Part shown: piece after piece, positions 24,618 through 33,587 of the stretch
Position numbering within the stretch: position 1 is the first letter of the stretch
Layout of the letters: every line of letters starts with the position of its first letter
Assembly (NCBI RefSeq): GCF_047946665.1
Contig: NZ_CP172312.1
Span: forward strand, 2,542,001 to 2,606,000
DNA length: 64,000 bases
Direction: 5' to 3'
DNA from: Allohahella sp002354735
Lineage (GTDB): Bacteria > Pseudomonadota > Gammaproteobacteria > Pseudomonadales > Oleiphilaceae
Program-made: the position numbers and the translations under genes
Notes under the pieces: model-generated
What the model saw: only the letters and a program-made list of their open reading frames with translations
Told to the model about the DNA's origin: nothing
The model's database searches: none

Positions 24618-26795
24618 TTACAGTACTTTCGGTTCCTGATCTGGCTTGATGAGCACCGGGTCCTTTTTCGACTTCGAACGATCTTCAAGCGGATTGCCAA
24701 GGAAGAGTGACTCAACCTCTGGCCGCACAAGCTCTCCAACTGCCTCTTCACCCTCAGTCTGTGCCTTGAGGTCCAGATTCAGCTTCCACAGCCTGTTGTA
24801 GCGATCTTCTACGATAGTCTTGGCCTCACCCTTATTGCGCAGGATGGTAGGCCGAAGGAAGACCATAAGGTTGGCCTTTTCCTTGTTTCTCGTCGTGGTA
24901 CGGAACAGCGCCCCGATCAAGGGTATATCACCCAGCAGTGGCACCTTGGCTTCGCTGAAGCGATAGTTCTCGCTGATGAGACCACCGAGTACGATGGTTT
25001 CAAGATTGTCTGCCAGAACCGAGGTCTTGATTTCGCGCTTGTTGGTGATAATGTCGCTCGCCGCTTCATTCGAAGGCGCGATAGACGAAGACTCCTGCTC
25101 GATTTCCAGTCGGACAAGCTCACCATCACTGATGCTCGGCGTGACTCGCAGGGTCAGACCGACATCCTGCCGCTCGATCGTGGTGAAGGGATTCGAAAGG
25201 CCATCGGTACCGGTTGAAGTCGAGCCGGTTCGGAATGGTACGTTCTGACCCACAACGATCTCGGACTCCTGGTTGTCCATGGTGATGATGCTCGGTGTAC
25301 TGAGCAGCTTGGCCTGTCCACTGGTAGCAAGCGCCTGTATGAGCGCACCCCATACCTTGCCGTCGTCTTTCTTCTCACCGAAGGCAATGGCAGCGCCATC
25401 CGGGACACCGGGAATTGTGCCCGTGTCGGAAATAATCGCGCCGATCACCGTGGCTGCAGAAACACCGCCATTTGAGAAGTTGGTGATGGCGGCAGGAACG
25501 TTATTGGCACCTGCGGCAAGCTGTACGCCAAGCGCACGACTCAGACCGTCACTTATTTCCACGATAGCCGCTTCAATGAGTACCTGAGCACGACGAACAT
25601 CGAGCTGCTCCACGATGGCTTCAATTTCAGTCATCATCGATGGTTCTGCACGAACCACGAGCGCGTTCAGACCTTCATCAGCATAGATGCTGACCTTGGT
25701 TGACTGGCTACCACCGCCGCCACCCGGTGCGCCACCCTCGCCACCTTTACTGACGTTCTTCTCGATATCACCCATGATGCCCTTGAGCAGCTCTGCAAGC
25801 TTCTCGGCGTCGGCATTACGGAGATTGATGACCTTGGTCGCACCGGAAACAGCGGCCGGCTGATCCAGCTTGGCGACGAGATCACGGACCTTGTCTCTGA
25901 AGACATCATCGCCCTTGACGATCAGGCGGTTACTGCGCTCGTCGGCGACGACACTGAACTTGCCACCAGGCCCGCCTTTACCAGCACCAGCCTTGCCGAG
26001 CTCAGTAGGCGCCAGTTGCTCGAGTAGCTTGACGAGATCACCGACCCAGGCTTCCTGGAGCTGGATAACCTCGAGCTTGTAATCAGCCGGACTATCGAGC
26101 TCGCGAACCAGAGAGCGGATGCGATTGATGTTGTTAACGTGGTCACTAATGATGAGGGCATTGGAGGCCGCGACACCCGCGAGGTGACCGTACTTAGCCA
26201 CCATCGGGCGCAGAATGGGCACCAGCTCCAGCGCGTTGGCATTCTTGACTTCAATGACCTGGGTCACGAGCTGATCGGCCGGGACCTTCTTGAAACGATC
26301 CAGGTTGGCTGCGCCCTGCTTGGCTTCGTTCTCCAGCACGATCTTGATGACATCTTCGCCAGGAATAGCACTGAAGCCATGTACGTTCAGTACCGAGAGG
26401 AACATCTCGTAGACTTCCTCCCTGTTCATCGGCGTATTTGAGATGACAGTGACTTTGGCCTTGACCCTGGGATTGATGACAAAACTGTAGCCAGTGATGT
26501 CTGCGATCTGGGTGATGAAGGCGCGGATGTCCGCGTCCTTCAGATTGATCTTCCAGGTCTGCTCCTGGCTTTCGTTGGCTGCAGCGTTCTGATCGCCAGC
26601 CGGTGGGGCAGCGACTACCTGGGCACCTACGCCAAGCAAGGCGCTCATGGCCACGGCACTCACGAGCCGCTTCACACCGCTCGAAGCATGTCTGCTTGCA
26701 AGAAAACGGTCTGCATTCAAGCAGCGGTCTTGACCGGTTTCGCCGGTCAGGCCTGTCGAAACCGGCTGCAGAGGTGATCTTATCATCCTGGACAT
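24618..26795 (-). CDS. gspD: Type II secretion secretin
   Basis: Forms the outer-membrane channel of the type II secretion system. The 725 residues hold an N0 domain (TWKINLKDADIRAFITQIA, about 80-98), three N1-type KH-like repeats (with EVIQLQ and KVINLRNADAEKL), and the secretin C-domain with the VPLLGDIPLIGALFR signature. A Gly-rich insertion near 350 (GGEGGAPGGGGGSQ) lies in N3. The signal peptide has an unusually long ~45-residue n-region if the ATG at 26795 is used; a downstream GTG at the KRLVSAV segment would give a normal one. It follows gspC after 70 bases. Confidence 0.95.
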   Translation of the reverse strand: MSRMIRSPLQPVSTGLTGETGQDRCLNADRFLASRHASSGVKRLVSAVAMSALLGVGAQVVAAPPAGDQNAAANESQEQTWKINLKDADIRAFITQIADITGYSFVINPRVKAKVTVISNTPMNREEVYEMFLSVLNVHGFSAIPGEDVIKIVLENEAKQGAANLDRFKKVPADQLVTQVIEVKNANALELVPILRPMVAKYGHLAGVAASNALIISDHVNNINRIRSLVRELDSPADYKLEVIQLQEAWVGDLVKLLEQLAPTELGKAGAGKGGPGGKFSVVADERSNRLIVKGDDVFRDKVRDLVAKLDQPAAVSGATKVINLRNADAEKLAELLKGIMGDIEKNVSKGGEGGAPGGGGGSQSTKVSIYADEGLNALVVRAEPSMMTEIEAIVEQLDVRRAQVLIEAAIVEISDGLSRALGVQLAAGANNVPAAITNFSNGGVSAATVIGAIISDTGTIPGVPDGAAIAFGEKKDDGKVWGALIQALATSGQAKLLSTPSIITMDNQESEIVVGQNVPFRTGSTSTGTDGLSNPFTTIERQDVGLTLRVTPSISDGELVRLEIEQESSSIAPSNEAASDIITNKREIKTSVLADNLETIVLGGLISENYRFSEAKVPLLGDIPLIGALFRTTTRNKEKANLMVFLRPTILRNKGEAKTIVEDRYNRLWKLNLDLKAQTEGEEAVGELVRPEVESLFLGNPLEDRSKSKKDPVLIKPDQEPKVL

Positions 26796-26865
26796 ATAGT
26801 TCTGCTTATAAAAGTGGTCGATTCAAATTCATCAGCTGAGTGCTGCCCGCACCAAACCGCCTAGC

Positions 26866-27738
26866 TTACGGTATAGGATAGCTTATTGAGAACACAGCTC
26901 CATCGCGTTCCACTTCCACTTCGAGCATTCCGCTCTGGTGGAATTCCTTCATCATGCGCCTGTCTTCCTGAACATTACCCAGCACATGACCATTTATTGA
27001 GCGGATCACATCGCCCGCCCGCAGGTTCAGCGATCGCAACATCGGATTGCCGCCAGTAAAACGATAGCCCTCTGCGGCGCCGCCAGCGGCTGCAGGCTCA
27101 AGCCCGACAGAGGCAAGCGCGGCTGGCGCATCTTCTGCCAGCTGCTGCTCAGCCATGCTGAGAAACTCTTCCGGCGACTGCGGCAGCGGTGCGCCCGAAT
27201 TGCTCGACGCAGGTTTGGCCGCAACCTGAGGGCGTGCCATAGTCTTGATCGTCGCGCCCTTATCGAAGGAAAGGGTTTCCATGACGCCGTTTCGATCGAG
27301 CAATACTCGATCATCATAAACAGCAGCCAGTACTACGCCCCCTGGCAATTCCTCATCCATCCTATAGTAATTCGCCTCAGCATTCCGTTCCGAAATTATC
27401 GCGCCGCTGCTTCGGCTATCGAGCCCTACTACGACGCCATGCAGATCGAGCTGCATGCTGGTCTCCGGCACCTCGACCTGCGCCATTTCCTGGCGAACTT
27501 CGCCAGCGGGCTTGCGGCCGAACAGATTCCAGGCGGCATAGTTTGCCTTAATTGTTTCAGTGCCACCGCGACCCTGCTCAAAGTTCGCGACCAAAGGTCT
27601 GAATGCGTCTGGATAAAGCACTGGCCAAATCCACTTTCCAAGCAGCCATACGAAGAGCACGATGGCGGTCCACAGTAGAATATTCGTCAAAAAATTCCGT
27701 GCCCCTGCGCCGAGAGCCAACAAGCGACTTGTCGCCAT
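26866..27738 (-). CDS. gspC: Type II secretion inner-membrane protein GspC
   Basis: Links the inner-membrane platform to the secretin. The 290 residues contain one N-terminal membrane helix (ILLWTAIVLFVWLLGKWI, about 20-38), the periplasmic HR domain (LHGVVVGLDSRSSGAIIS) and a C-terminal PDZ-like domain (LRAGDVIRSINGHVLGN). A Pro/Ala-rich linker lies between them. It starts two bases after gspN and precedes gspD. Confidence 0.88.
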   Translation of the reverse strand: MATSRLLALGAGARNFLTNILLWTAIVLFVWLLGKWIWPVLYPDAFRPLVANFEQGRGGTETIKANYAAWNLFGRKPAGEVRQEMAQVEVPETSMQLDLHGVVVGLDSRSSGAIISERNAEANYYRMDEELPGGVVLAAVYDDRVLLDRNGVMETLSFDKGATIKTMARPQVAAKPASSNSGAPLPQSPEEFLSMAEQQLAEDAPAALASVGLEPAAAGGAAEGYRFTGGNPMLRSLNLRAGDVIRSINGHVLGNVQEDRRMMKEFHQSGMLEVEVERDGAVFSISYPIP

Positions 27739-27740
27739 AA

Positions 27741-28562
27741 CTAAGGCCTCACCAGCGGCTGTTTCAGCCGGAACACAATCGCATCCGCATCAGCTCGATC
27801 ACTGTACGGCGCACCGGCCACATCCAGCATACGCTTGCGAACCTGCAAGGCCAGCGTCATCCCCGGCTCGAGCACTGCCGACAGGAGCTTGGCGCCCGTA
27901 TCGTTCAGCACGAGATCGAGCGATGGCTGCCCGCTGGTCTGACCGAGATCACCGCGCAGGGCAGGAATATCTGCAGTCTGGTCATTCGCACCCACTGGAT
28001 AGCTTACACGGCCGCCGGGCCAGTATAAATTTCCATCGGCGCTTAATAGTTGTTCGTTATTGAAATCGTAACGTGCCTGAACATTTCTTACATCAACCAA
28101 ACCACCGACCTGTAGACGGTTCTGCGACAAAATTGGCTTGAACAGGTCAAGATCGATACTTCCGCTAACATTCAGGTCTGCCACAGAGGCAGTCGTGGTC
28201 GCTCCGACAGTGAGGTCGATACCGCGGGTTCTGACCTGGGTCTGCACAAATTCGTCGCCAAACAGCAGACTACTGACGGAGAGCTTCCAATCTATAAGTA
28301 CCCGCTCGCCGGTCTGCTGCACAACAGCCAGCGCAGCACCATCCCAGATAGTACCCGAGAGCTGCTGCGGCTGAACGGGCATCGATCGCAAATCCGCAGT
28401 CTTGCTGACCATATCCCACATCACGGCTGCCGGCATATGAACGAGCGCGCTCGTGATGAAAATGAGCGATACCAGCAGCACCGATGCGATAGCGAGAAAG
28501 ATTCTCATGAAAAAGGCATTAATCCATTGAACGACATTGGCGCTACTCTGTTTCGCAGCCAC
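27741..28562 (-). CDS. gspN: Type II secretion protein GspN
   Basis: A 273-residue protein with an N-terminal membrane helix (FLAIASVLLVSLIFITSALV) and a beta-rich periplasmic part, matching the GspN family (LSGTIWDGAAL and the LSADGNLYWPGG segment). GspN is an accessory T2SS component absent from some systems. The GTG at 28562 is the longest start; an ATG at 28508 just before the helix is an alternative. Neither has a clear ribosome binding site. The rest of the gsp set is not in the window. Confidence 0.82.
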   Translation of the reverse strand: MAAKQSSANVVQWINAFFMRIFLAIASVLLVSLIFITSALVHMPAAVMWDMVSKTADLRSMPVQPQQLSGTIWDGAALAVVQQTGERVLIDWKLSVSSLLFGDEFVQTQVRTRGIDLTVGATTTASVADLNVSGSIDLDLFKPILSQNRLQVGGLVDVRNVQARYDFNNEQLLSADGNLYWPGGRVSYPVGANDQTADIPALRGDLGQTSGQPSLDLVLNDTGAKLLSAVLEPGMTLALQVRKRMLDVAGAPYSDRADADAIVFRLKQPLVRP

Positions 28563-28573
28563 GAAAGCGACGC

Positions 28574-28603
28574 ATCATAGCAAAAGCATAGCAGTGAATT
28601 CAC
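28574..28603 (-). promoter_or_regulatory. Possible gspN promoter and palindrome
   Basis: Reading leftward there is an extended -10 element TGCTATGAT (TATGAT at 28574-28579) and, upstream, the perfect 10-base palindrome GTGAATTCAC (28594-28603). No good -35 box is present. The palindrome position fits an operator near -25 to -35. If this promoter is used, a GTG start for gspN would be almost leaderless. Confidence 0.3.
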
Positions 28604-28616
28604 ATTTAACTGCTCA

Positions 28617-28650
28617 TAAAAAAGCCTCGCAACCATAGGGATGCGAGGCT
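28617..28650 (-). terminator. Intrinsic terminator of groESL
   Basis: Reading leftward, AGCCTCGCA pairs perfectly with TGCGAGGCT (9 bp, 10-base loop) and is followed directly by TTTTTT. It begins about 60 bases past the groEL stop. Confidence 0.9.
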
Positions 28651-28712
28651 CTTCTCATCTTGAGGCTTACATATGCGTAAGCCTGTCGATATTTCGCTGG
28701 GAAGCGAGGGCT

Positions 28713-30362
28713 TTACATCATGCCGCCCATGCCGCCCATTCCACCCATGCCGCCCATATCTGGCATGCCGCCGCCCTTCTCGTCAGCTGGCTCATCAGCG
28801 ATCATACACTCGGTAGTGATCATGAGGCTGGCGATGGAAGCCGCAGACTGCAGTGCAGTACGGGTGACTTTGGCTGGATCCAGGATACCCATTTCCAGCA
28901 TGTCGCCGTATTCTTCAGAGGCAGCATTGTAGCCGTAGGCACCCTTGTTCTGCTTGATCTTGTCGATAACGACTGAGGCTTCGCCACCAGCGTTAGTAAC
29001 GATCTGACGCAGTGGCGCTTCCATGGCCTTGCGCAGCAGGTTAATGCCGACGGTCTGATCATCGTTGTCGCCCTTCAGGCCTTCGAGACCCTGCAATGCG
29101 CGCAACAGTGCAACGCCGCCGCCAGGTACTACGCCTTCTTCAACTGCAGCACGAGTAGAGTGCAGCGCGTCTTCTACGCGAGCCTTCTTCTCTTTCATTT
29201 CAGTTTCAGTTACAGCGCCAACCTTGATGACTGCAACACCGCCTGCCAGCTTGGCAACGCGCTCCTGCAACTTCTCACGGTCGTAGTCTGAAGTGGTGTC
29301 TTCAATCTGCTTGCGGATCTGACCAACACGCGCATCGATATCGTTCTTCGCGCCTGCACCATCGATGATGGTGGTGTTTTCCTTGGTGATCACGGCACGC
29401 TTGGCACGACCGAGGTCGTCAAGGGTGGCGTTCTCGAGAGACAGACCAACTTCTTCAGAGATGACAGTACCGCCGGTGAGGATGGCGATGTCCTGCAGCA
29501 TTTCCTTGCGACGGTCGCCGAAGCCAGGGGCCTTCACAGCAGCAACTTTGACGATGCCGCGCATGTTGTTGACAACCAGAGTCGCCAGCGCTTCGCCTTC
29601 GAGGTCTTCACTGATGACCAGGAGCGGCTTGCCTGCCTTGGCGACAGCTTCGAGAACAGGCAGCATCTCACGGATGTTGCTGATCTTCTTGTCTACCAGC
29701 AGAACCAGCGGCTCTTCGACTTCAGCGCTCATGTTCTCCTGGTTGTTGATGAAGTAAGGCGACAGGTAGCCACGGTCGAACTGCATGCCTTCAACGACTT
29801 CGAGTTCGTCTTCGAGGCCAGTGCCTTCTTCAACGGTGATCACGCCTTCCTTGCCAACTTTTTCCATCGCGTCAGCAATCAGCTGACCAATGCGATTGTC
29901 GCTGTTGGCAGAAATAGTACCAACCTGGGCAATTGCCTTGCTGTCTGCACATGGCTTGGCCAGTGAACGGATTTCTTCAACGGCCTGCTTCACGGCCTTG
30001 TCGATGCCGCGCTTGAGGTCCATTGGGTTCATGCCAGCAGCAACGGCCTTGAGGCCTTCGTTCAGGATGGCCTGAGTGAGAACAGTTGCAGTGGTAGTAC
30101 CGTCGCCAGCTTCGTCGTTGGTTCTGGAAGCGACTTCCTTGACCATCTGTGCGCCCATGTTCTCGAACTTGTCTTTCAGTTCGATTTCCTTGGCAACAGA
30201 AACGCCGTCTTTAGTGACGGTAGGTGCGCCATACGACTTGTCGAGGATGACGTTACGGCCTTTAGGGCCCAGGGTAACTTTAACCGCATCCGCCAGGATG
30301 TTGACACCTGCGACCATGCGCTTACGGGCGGTTTCGCCGAATTTGATTTCTTTAGCAGCCAT
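28713..30362 (-). CDS. groEL: Chaperonin GroEL (Hsp60)
   Basis: The 60-kDa subunit of the double-ring chaperonin that folds proteins in the cytoplasm with GroES. It is 549 residues long with the N-terminal KEIKFGETARKRM, the ATP-binding DGTTTATVL and the C-terminal GGM repeat tail. An AAGGAT ribosome binding site precedes the ATG. It is co-transcribed with groES about 120 bases upstream, and the gap contains a 14-base tandem repeat. Confidence 0.99.
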   Translation of the reverse strand: MAAKEIKFGETARKRMVAGVNILADAVKVTLGPKGRNVILDKSYGAPTVTKDGVSVAKEIELKDKFENMGAQMVKEVASRTNDEAGDGTTTATVLTQAILNEGLKAVAAGMNPMDLKRGIDKAVKQAVEEIRSLAKPCADSKAIAQVGTISANSDNRIGQLIADAMEKVGKEGVITVEEGTGLEDELEVVEGMQFDRGYLSPYFINNQENMSAEVEEPLVLLVDKKISNIREMLPVLEAVAKAGKPLLVISEDLEGEALATLVVNNMRGIVKVAAVKAPGFGDRRKEMLQDIAILTGGTVISEEVGLSLENATLDDLGRAKRAVITKENTTIIDGAGAKNDIDARVGQIRKQIEDTTSDYDREKLQERVAKLAGGVAVIKVGAVTETEMKEKKARVEDALHSTRAAVEEGVVPGGGVALLRALQGLEGLKGDNDDQTVGINLLRKAMEAPLRQIVTNAGGEASVVIDKIKQNKGAYGYNAASEEYGDMLEMGILDPAKVTRTALQSAASIASLMITTECMIADEPADEKGGGMPDMGGMGGMGGMGGMM

Positions 30363-30442
30363 TTCAATTAATCCTTCAGAAATTGTTTATTTGATCGTGA
30401 GCCTGAGGTTTGCTGGCACAGTGGCCGGTATCAGGGTTCGCT

Positions 30443-30498
30443 GATTAAGCCTCGCCGATTAACCTTCGCTGATTAACCTTCGGTGATTAACCTTCGAT
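30443..30498 (-). repeat. Four tandem 14-bp repeats at the end of groES
   Basis: Four head-to-tail 14-base units start at 30443, 30457, 30471 and 30485 on the given strand, with consensus GATTAACCTTCGNT. The first unit has diverged. On the coding strand the unit reads NNCGAAGGTTAATC and includes the last codons and stop of groES. It looks like slippage amplification of the groES 3' end into the groES-groEL spacer. Confidence 0.9.
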
Positions 30499-30777
30499 AA
30501 CGCCGAAGATATCGCTCTCATTCATGATGAGAAGCTCTTCGCCGTCGACCTTGACGGTGCTGCCTGAGTACTGACCGAACATGACCTTGTCACCGGCTTT
30601 TACACTGCAAGGACGCACGTCACCGTTGGTCAGGATCCGGCCTTCACCAACAGCAAGAACCTCGCCCTGCTGCGGCTTTTCTGCAGCACTTCCTGGCAAC
30701 ACAATACCGCCGGCAGATTTTGTTTCTTCTTCGTTACGGCGAACGACCACACGATCGTGAAGCGGACGAATTTTCAT
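30487..30777 (-). CDS. groES: Co-chaperonin GroES (Hsp10)
   Basis: The lid of the GroEL folding chamber. The start at 30777 gives the canonical MKIRPLHDRVVVRRNEEE opening and a normal 96-residue protein, with a mobile loop around residues 17-35 and the C-terminal ESDIFGVIEG. The longer upstream reading frame is not part of the gene. GGGAG lies about ten bases before the ATG. A heat-shock-type promoter is upstream. Confidence 0.98.
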   Translation of the reverse strand: MKIRPLHDRVVVRRNEEETKSAGGIVLPGSAAEKPQQGEVLAVGEGRILTNGDVRPCSVKAGDKVMFGQYSGSTVKVDGEELLIMNESDIFGVIEG

Positions 30778-30885
30778 CTCAGAGACTCTCCCAATTCGAA
30801 AAAACCAGATTTTTACTGATGTTACGTGCCACGACCGCGGTGTCCGGCAATATCCGGGACGCACTGCAGTGGCGATGTGAACTGA

Positions 30886-30913
30886 ATGTGGGGCTGCCCG
30901 TCAGGAATTCAAC
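30886..30913 (-). promoter_or_regulatory. Sigma-32 (RpoH) heat-shock promoter of groESL
   Basis: Reading leftward, GTTGAA (30908-30913) and CCCCACAT (30886-30893) are separated by 14 bases. This closely matches the RpoH consensus CTTGAA-N13-17-CCCCATNT, with CCC-type bases just ahead of the -35 box. The predicted start of transcription is about 100 bases ahead of groES. I see no CIRCE repeat, so HrcA control is unlikely. Confidence 0.75.
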
Positions 30914-30932
30914 GGGCGGAGAGGAAAAATTT

Positions 30933-31520
30933 TTACTTTTTATCGATCTCGGTGAACTCACCTTCGATGACGCGGCCTGAGCCGGATTCTGAACTGGAGG
31001 GGCGAACATGATCTTCATTGGCAGCCGGCCCGCTGCCGAAGGGATTACCATCCGGGCGCTGGCCAAAGCCACCTGCACCGAAAGGGCCCTGGCCGCTATT
31101 GAAAGGACCCTGACTCTTGCCAAACGGTCCCTTGGCGCCGCCGAAGGTGCTGTAGCGGGTCACCGCAGCACCAGCGAGTCGCTTGCTCACACCGGCAATC
31201 AGCATGGCCCGTGTTGGCGGCAGAATCAGGAAGAGACCGCAAGCATCGGTCACGAAGCCGGGCGTCATCAACAGGATGCCGCCTATCAGCATCAGCAGCC
31301 CCTCAACGAGCTCCCTGGCCGGCATCTCACCGGCTGCCGCTTTCATCTGCACCTGCGCGAGTATCTGCGTACCCTGGCGACGGAGTAGCCAGGCGCCAGT
31401 GACACCGGTTGCAATAATGATAAGGATGGTGGGGCCGAGACCGATCACCTGCCCAACATTGACTAGGACGATGAGCTCGATAATGGCAATAACCGGAATA
31501 AGAAATAACAGGCGACTCAT
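30933..31520 (-). CDS. fxsA: FxsA family membrane protein
   Basis: A 195-residue inner-membrane protein of the FxsA family, known in E. coli for relieving phage exclusion by the F plasmid when overproduced. The ATG at 31520 gives the family opening MSRLLFLIPVIAIIELIVL. Three or four membrane helices run to about residue 125, with GTQILAQVQMKAAAGEMPA in the conserved loop. The C-terminal tail has spaced GPFG/GPFN repeats and is polar. The location beside groES is shared with E. coli. The tail repeats are unusually long and low-complexity. Confidence 0.9.
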   Translation of the reverse strand: MSRLLFLIPVIAIIELIVLVNVGQVIGLGPTILIIIATGVTGAWLLRRQGTQILAQVQMKAAAGEMPARELVEGLLMLIGGILLMTPGFVTDACGLFLILPPTRAMLIAGVSKRLAGAAVTRYSTFGGAKGPFGKSQGPFNSGQGPFGAGGFGQRPDGNPFGSGPAANEDHVRPSSSESGSGRVIEGEFTEIDKK

Positions 31521-31632
31521 GAGTTTCGGGCCGAACTGGTTGGAAGAAGGGAGATAGCATACCATACCTGGCCGAGCTATCGATTCAAGAACTGCTGACA
31601 ACAAGTCGGCAGTGCAGACAGGTGTGTTGATT

Positions 31633-32397
31633 ATGAATGCGAACGATTGTGTAGTTGTGATTACCGGCGGTGGCGCTGGTCTTGGGCGCTCAATGGCGCT
31701 GTACCTGGCCTCTCGGAAAGCCAAGCTGGCTCTGCTGGACGTCAATGAAGACGGCCTCACGGAAACCGCGAAGCAGTGCCGCGAAGCGGGTGCCATGGAC
31801 GTCGCCACCTTCAAGTGCAATGTCGCTTCTGAGAGCGAAGTCGAGTCAGTGTTCGGCGCCGTGGTCGATTACTTCGGTCACATTGACTGCCTTGTGAACA
31901 ATGCGGGTGTGCTGCGTGATGGCATGCTGATCAAGGCGAAGGATGGCGAGATCGTCAAGCGCATGTCTCTGGCTGAGTGGCAGATGGTCATCGACGTGAA
32001 CCTGACTGGCGTCTTCCTCTGCGGGCGTGAAGCCGCGACGCATATGATCAATGCCAAGCGACCTGGCGTCATCATCAATATCTCGAGCGTCTCCCGCGCC
32101 GGAAATATCGGTCAGAGCAATTATTCAGCCGCCAAGGCTGGCGTCGCGGCGATGTCGGTGACCTGGGCGAAGGAGCTGGCGCGGTACAACATCCGTTCCA
32201 TGGCCGTGGCACCGGGCTTTATCGAAACCGATATGATCCGCTCCATGAAGCCCGAGGCCCTGCAGAAAATGACGAGCCAGATTCCGCTGCAGCGCATGGG
32301 TCAGCCTGATGAGATCGCGAAGACCATCGCCTTCATCATCGAGAACGATTACCTCACTGGACGCGTCATCGAGGTAGATGGTGGCATCCGGGTCTGA
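31633..32397 (+). CDS. Short-chain dehydrogenase/reductase (FabG-like)
   Basis: A 254-residue NAD(P)-dependent oxidoreductase. The cofactor motif is TGGGAGLG, the structural NNAG follows, and the catalytic triad is Ser (NISSVSRAG), Tyr and Lys in NYSAAKAG. The C-terminus TGRVIEVDGGIRV is typical of the FabG/3-oxoacyl reductase group. I chose the ATG at 31633 because the earlier GTG at 31612 adds residues before the first strand. The substrate is not determinable. Its end overlaps the next gene by about 20 bases. Confidence 0.88.
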   Translation: MNANDCVVVITGGGAGLGRSMALYLASRKAKLALLDVNEDGLTETAKQCREAGAMDVATFKCNVASESEVESVFGAVVDYFGHIDCLVNNAGVLRDGMLIKAKDGEIVKRMSLAEWQMVIDVNLTGVFLCGREAATHMINAKRPGVIINISSVSRAGNIGQSNYSAAKAGVAAMSVTWAKELARYNIRSMAVAPGFIETDMIRSMKPEALQKMTSQIPLQRMGQPDEIAKTIAFIIENDYLTGRVIEVDGGIRV

Positions 32398-32698
32398 GGA
32401 TGAACGCCGCCAGGCCATCTTCGCAACGGTGATGGCCATCCCGCCCGGCCGCGTGTGCAGCTATGGTGAAGTTGCGCGTCTGTCGCAGCAGCCGGGGCTG
32501 GCGCGCTTCGTCGGGCGCATTCTTGGGGAGGTGGACGGCCTGCCGTGGCACAGGGTCGTTCGTACCGGCGGACAGGTCGCGTTCGCCCAGGAGACGAAGA
32601 AGTATCATGAACAGGTGCGGCGGCTGGTAGAAGAAGGTGTAGAGATCAAAAATGGACGTGTGCAGGACTGGAAACAGCGGTTCTGGCGAGGCTACTGA
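32378..32698 (+). CDS. Alkyltransferase-like protein (ATL, YbaZ type)
   Basis: A 106-residue relative of O6-methylguanine methyltransferases in which the reactive Cys is replaced by Trp: the active-site motif reads PWHRVV instead of PCHRV. Such ATL proteins cannot transfer the alkyl group but bind and flip alkylated guanines to recruit nucleotide excision repair. The helix-turn-helix (CSYGEVARLSQQPGLARFVG) is intact. The start overlaps the SDR gene; a GTG at 32381 is better spaced from GAGG than the ATG at 32378. Confidence 0.9.
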   Translation: MVASGSEDERRQAIFATVMAIPPGRVCSYGEVARLSQQPGLARFVGRILGEVDGLPWHRVVRTGGQVAFAQETKKYHEQVRRLVEEGVEIKNGRVQDWKQRFWRGY

Positions 32699-32705
32699 GT
32701 CCGTT

Positions 32706-33473
32706 CTATTTCATGTAAGCATCATAGATTTCCTGAATCACGCCCCCCTCCCTCAGTTCCTTGAGCGCCAGTCTGGCCCGTTCCACCACTTCTGGTGATA
32801 CGTCCAGACTGAACGCCATGTAGAGCGGATTCGAAATTTCGTCCAGCTCCAGTACCTTCTCTACGTCATCGAGCTGAAAGCCCTCTGCTCTCAGGATGTA
32901 AGGCAGGTTGGTCTCGCTGACCGGCAGAAGATCGATTCGGCCAGCAAACAGTTTGCGTATATTCAGGTCTGCCGTCCTCACAAGCTCAATATTCCAATCC
33001 TCCTTGAAGCCTGCCGCCTTTAGGTAAAGCTGCTTGATGTCCTGGTACTCGCCACCAACCTTATAGTGCTTCGCCTGCTCGATGTCGTTGATGTCGATAT
33101 CCACTCTGCTCTTGAGCTTGTAGAGGTTGACCTGATATGGGGCCAATGGGCCAACCCATTGGAATTGCGATTCGCGCTGCGGTGACCTGGCTATTGAATA
33201 GATCAGGATATGCTTGCCCGCCTTTGCAAGCGTGAAAGCTCTGGCCCAGGGATAGATCTTGAACTCATCCGTCTGGATATTAGCCTTTGCAAGTACCGCC
33301 GTGACGATTTCGGTCGAGAGGCCGGTGAGTTTGTTATCGCTCAAAAACGAATACGGCGGGAAGTCGGTTGTCAGCACTGTGATCTGATCATCAGAAGGAT
33401 CAGCAGGCGCCACACCGGCGGCGATCGCAGTCGAGTATATCAGTGCAATGAGCACTATCAGGAACCGCTTCAT
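32706..33473 (-). CDS. Periplasmic type 2 solute-binding protein (SBP_bac_3-like)
   Basis: A 255-residue exported binding protein with a signal peptide ending near IYSTAIAAG. The ATG at 33473 fits the signal peptide and has GGATC upstream. The fold follows the amino-acid-binding pattern (TTDFPPYSFLSDNKLTGLSTEI and IYPWARAFTLAKAG). This subgroup often lacks transport partners and no permease gene is adjacent, so its role may be sensing or scavenging. It converges with the ATL gene with seven bases between stops. Confidence 0.82.
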   Translation of the reverse strand: MKRFLIVLIALIYSTAIAAGVAPADPSDDQITVLTTDFPPYSFLSDNKLTGLSTEIVTAVLAKANIQTDEFKIYPWARAFTLAKAGKHILIYSIARSPQRESQFQWVGPLAPYQVNLYKLKSRVDIDINDIEQAKHYKVGGEYQDIKQLYLKAAGFKEDWNIELVRTADLNIRKLFAGRIDLLPVSETNLPYILRAEGFQLDDVEKVLELDEISNPLYMAFSLDVSPEVVERARLALKELREGGVIQEIYDAYMK

Positions 33474-33587
33474 TGTAAGGATCCAACTGGACGAGGCTGC
33501 CACCACTTATGTTAAACCAGTTTACACTCAACTAATTGAAGCCGCCTCATTAACTCGCGGTTACCACACCTTACTCCGGCAGCCACT

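Noticed and set aside
28609..28616. TGAGCAGT near gspN, matching the small-RNA loop core
   Set aside because: It lies upstream of the likely gspN promoter, so it would not be in the mRNA. Flanks pair poorly.
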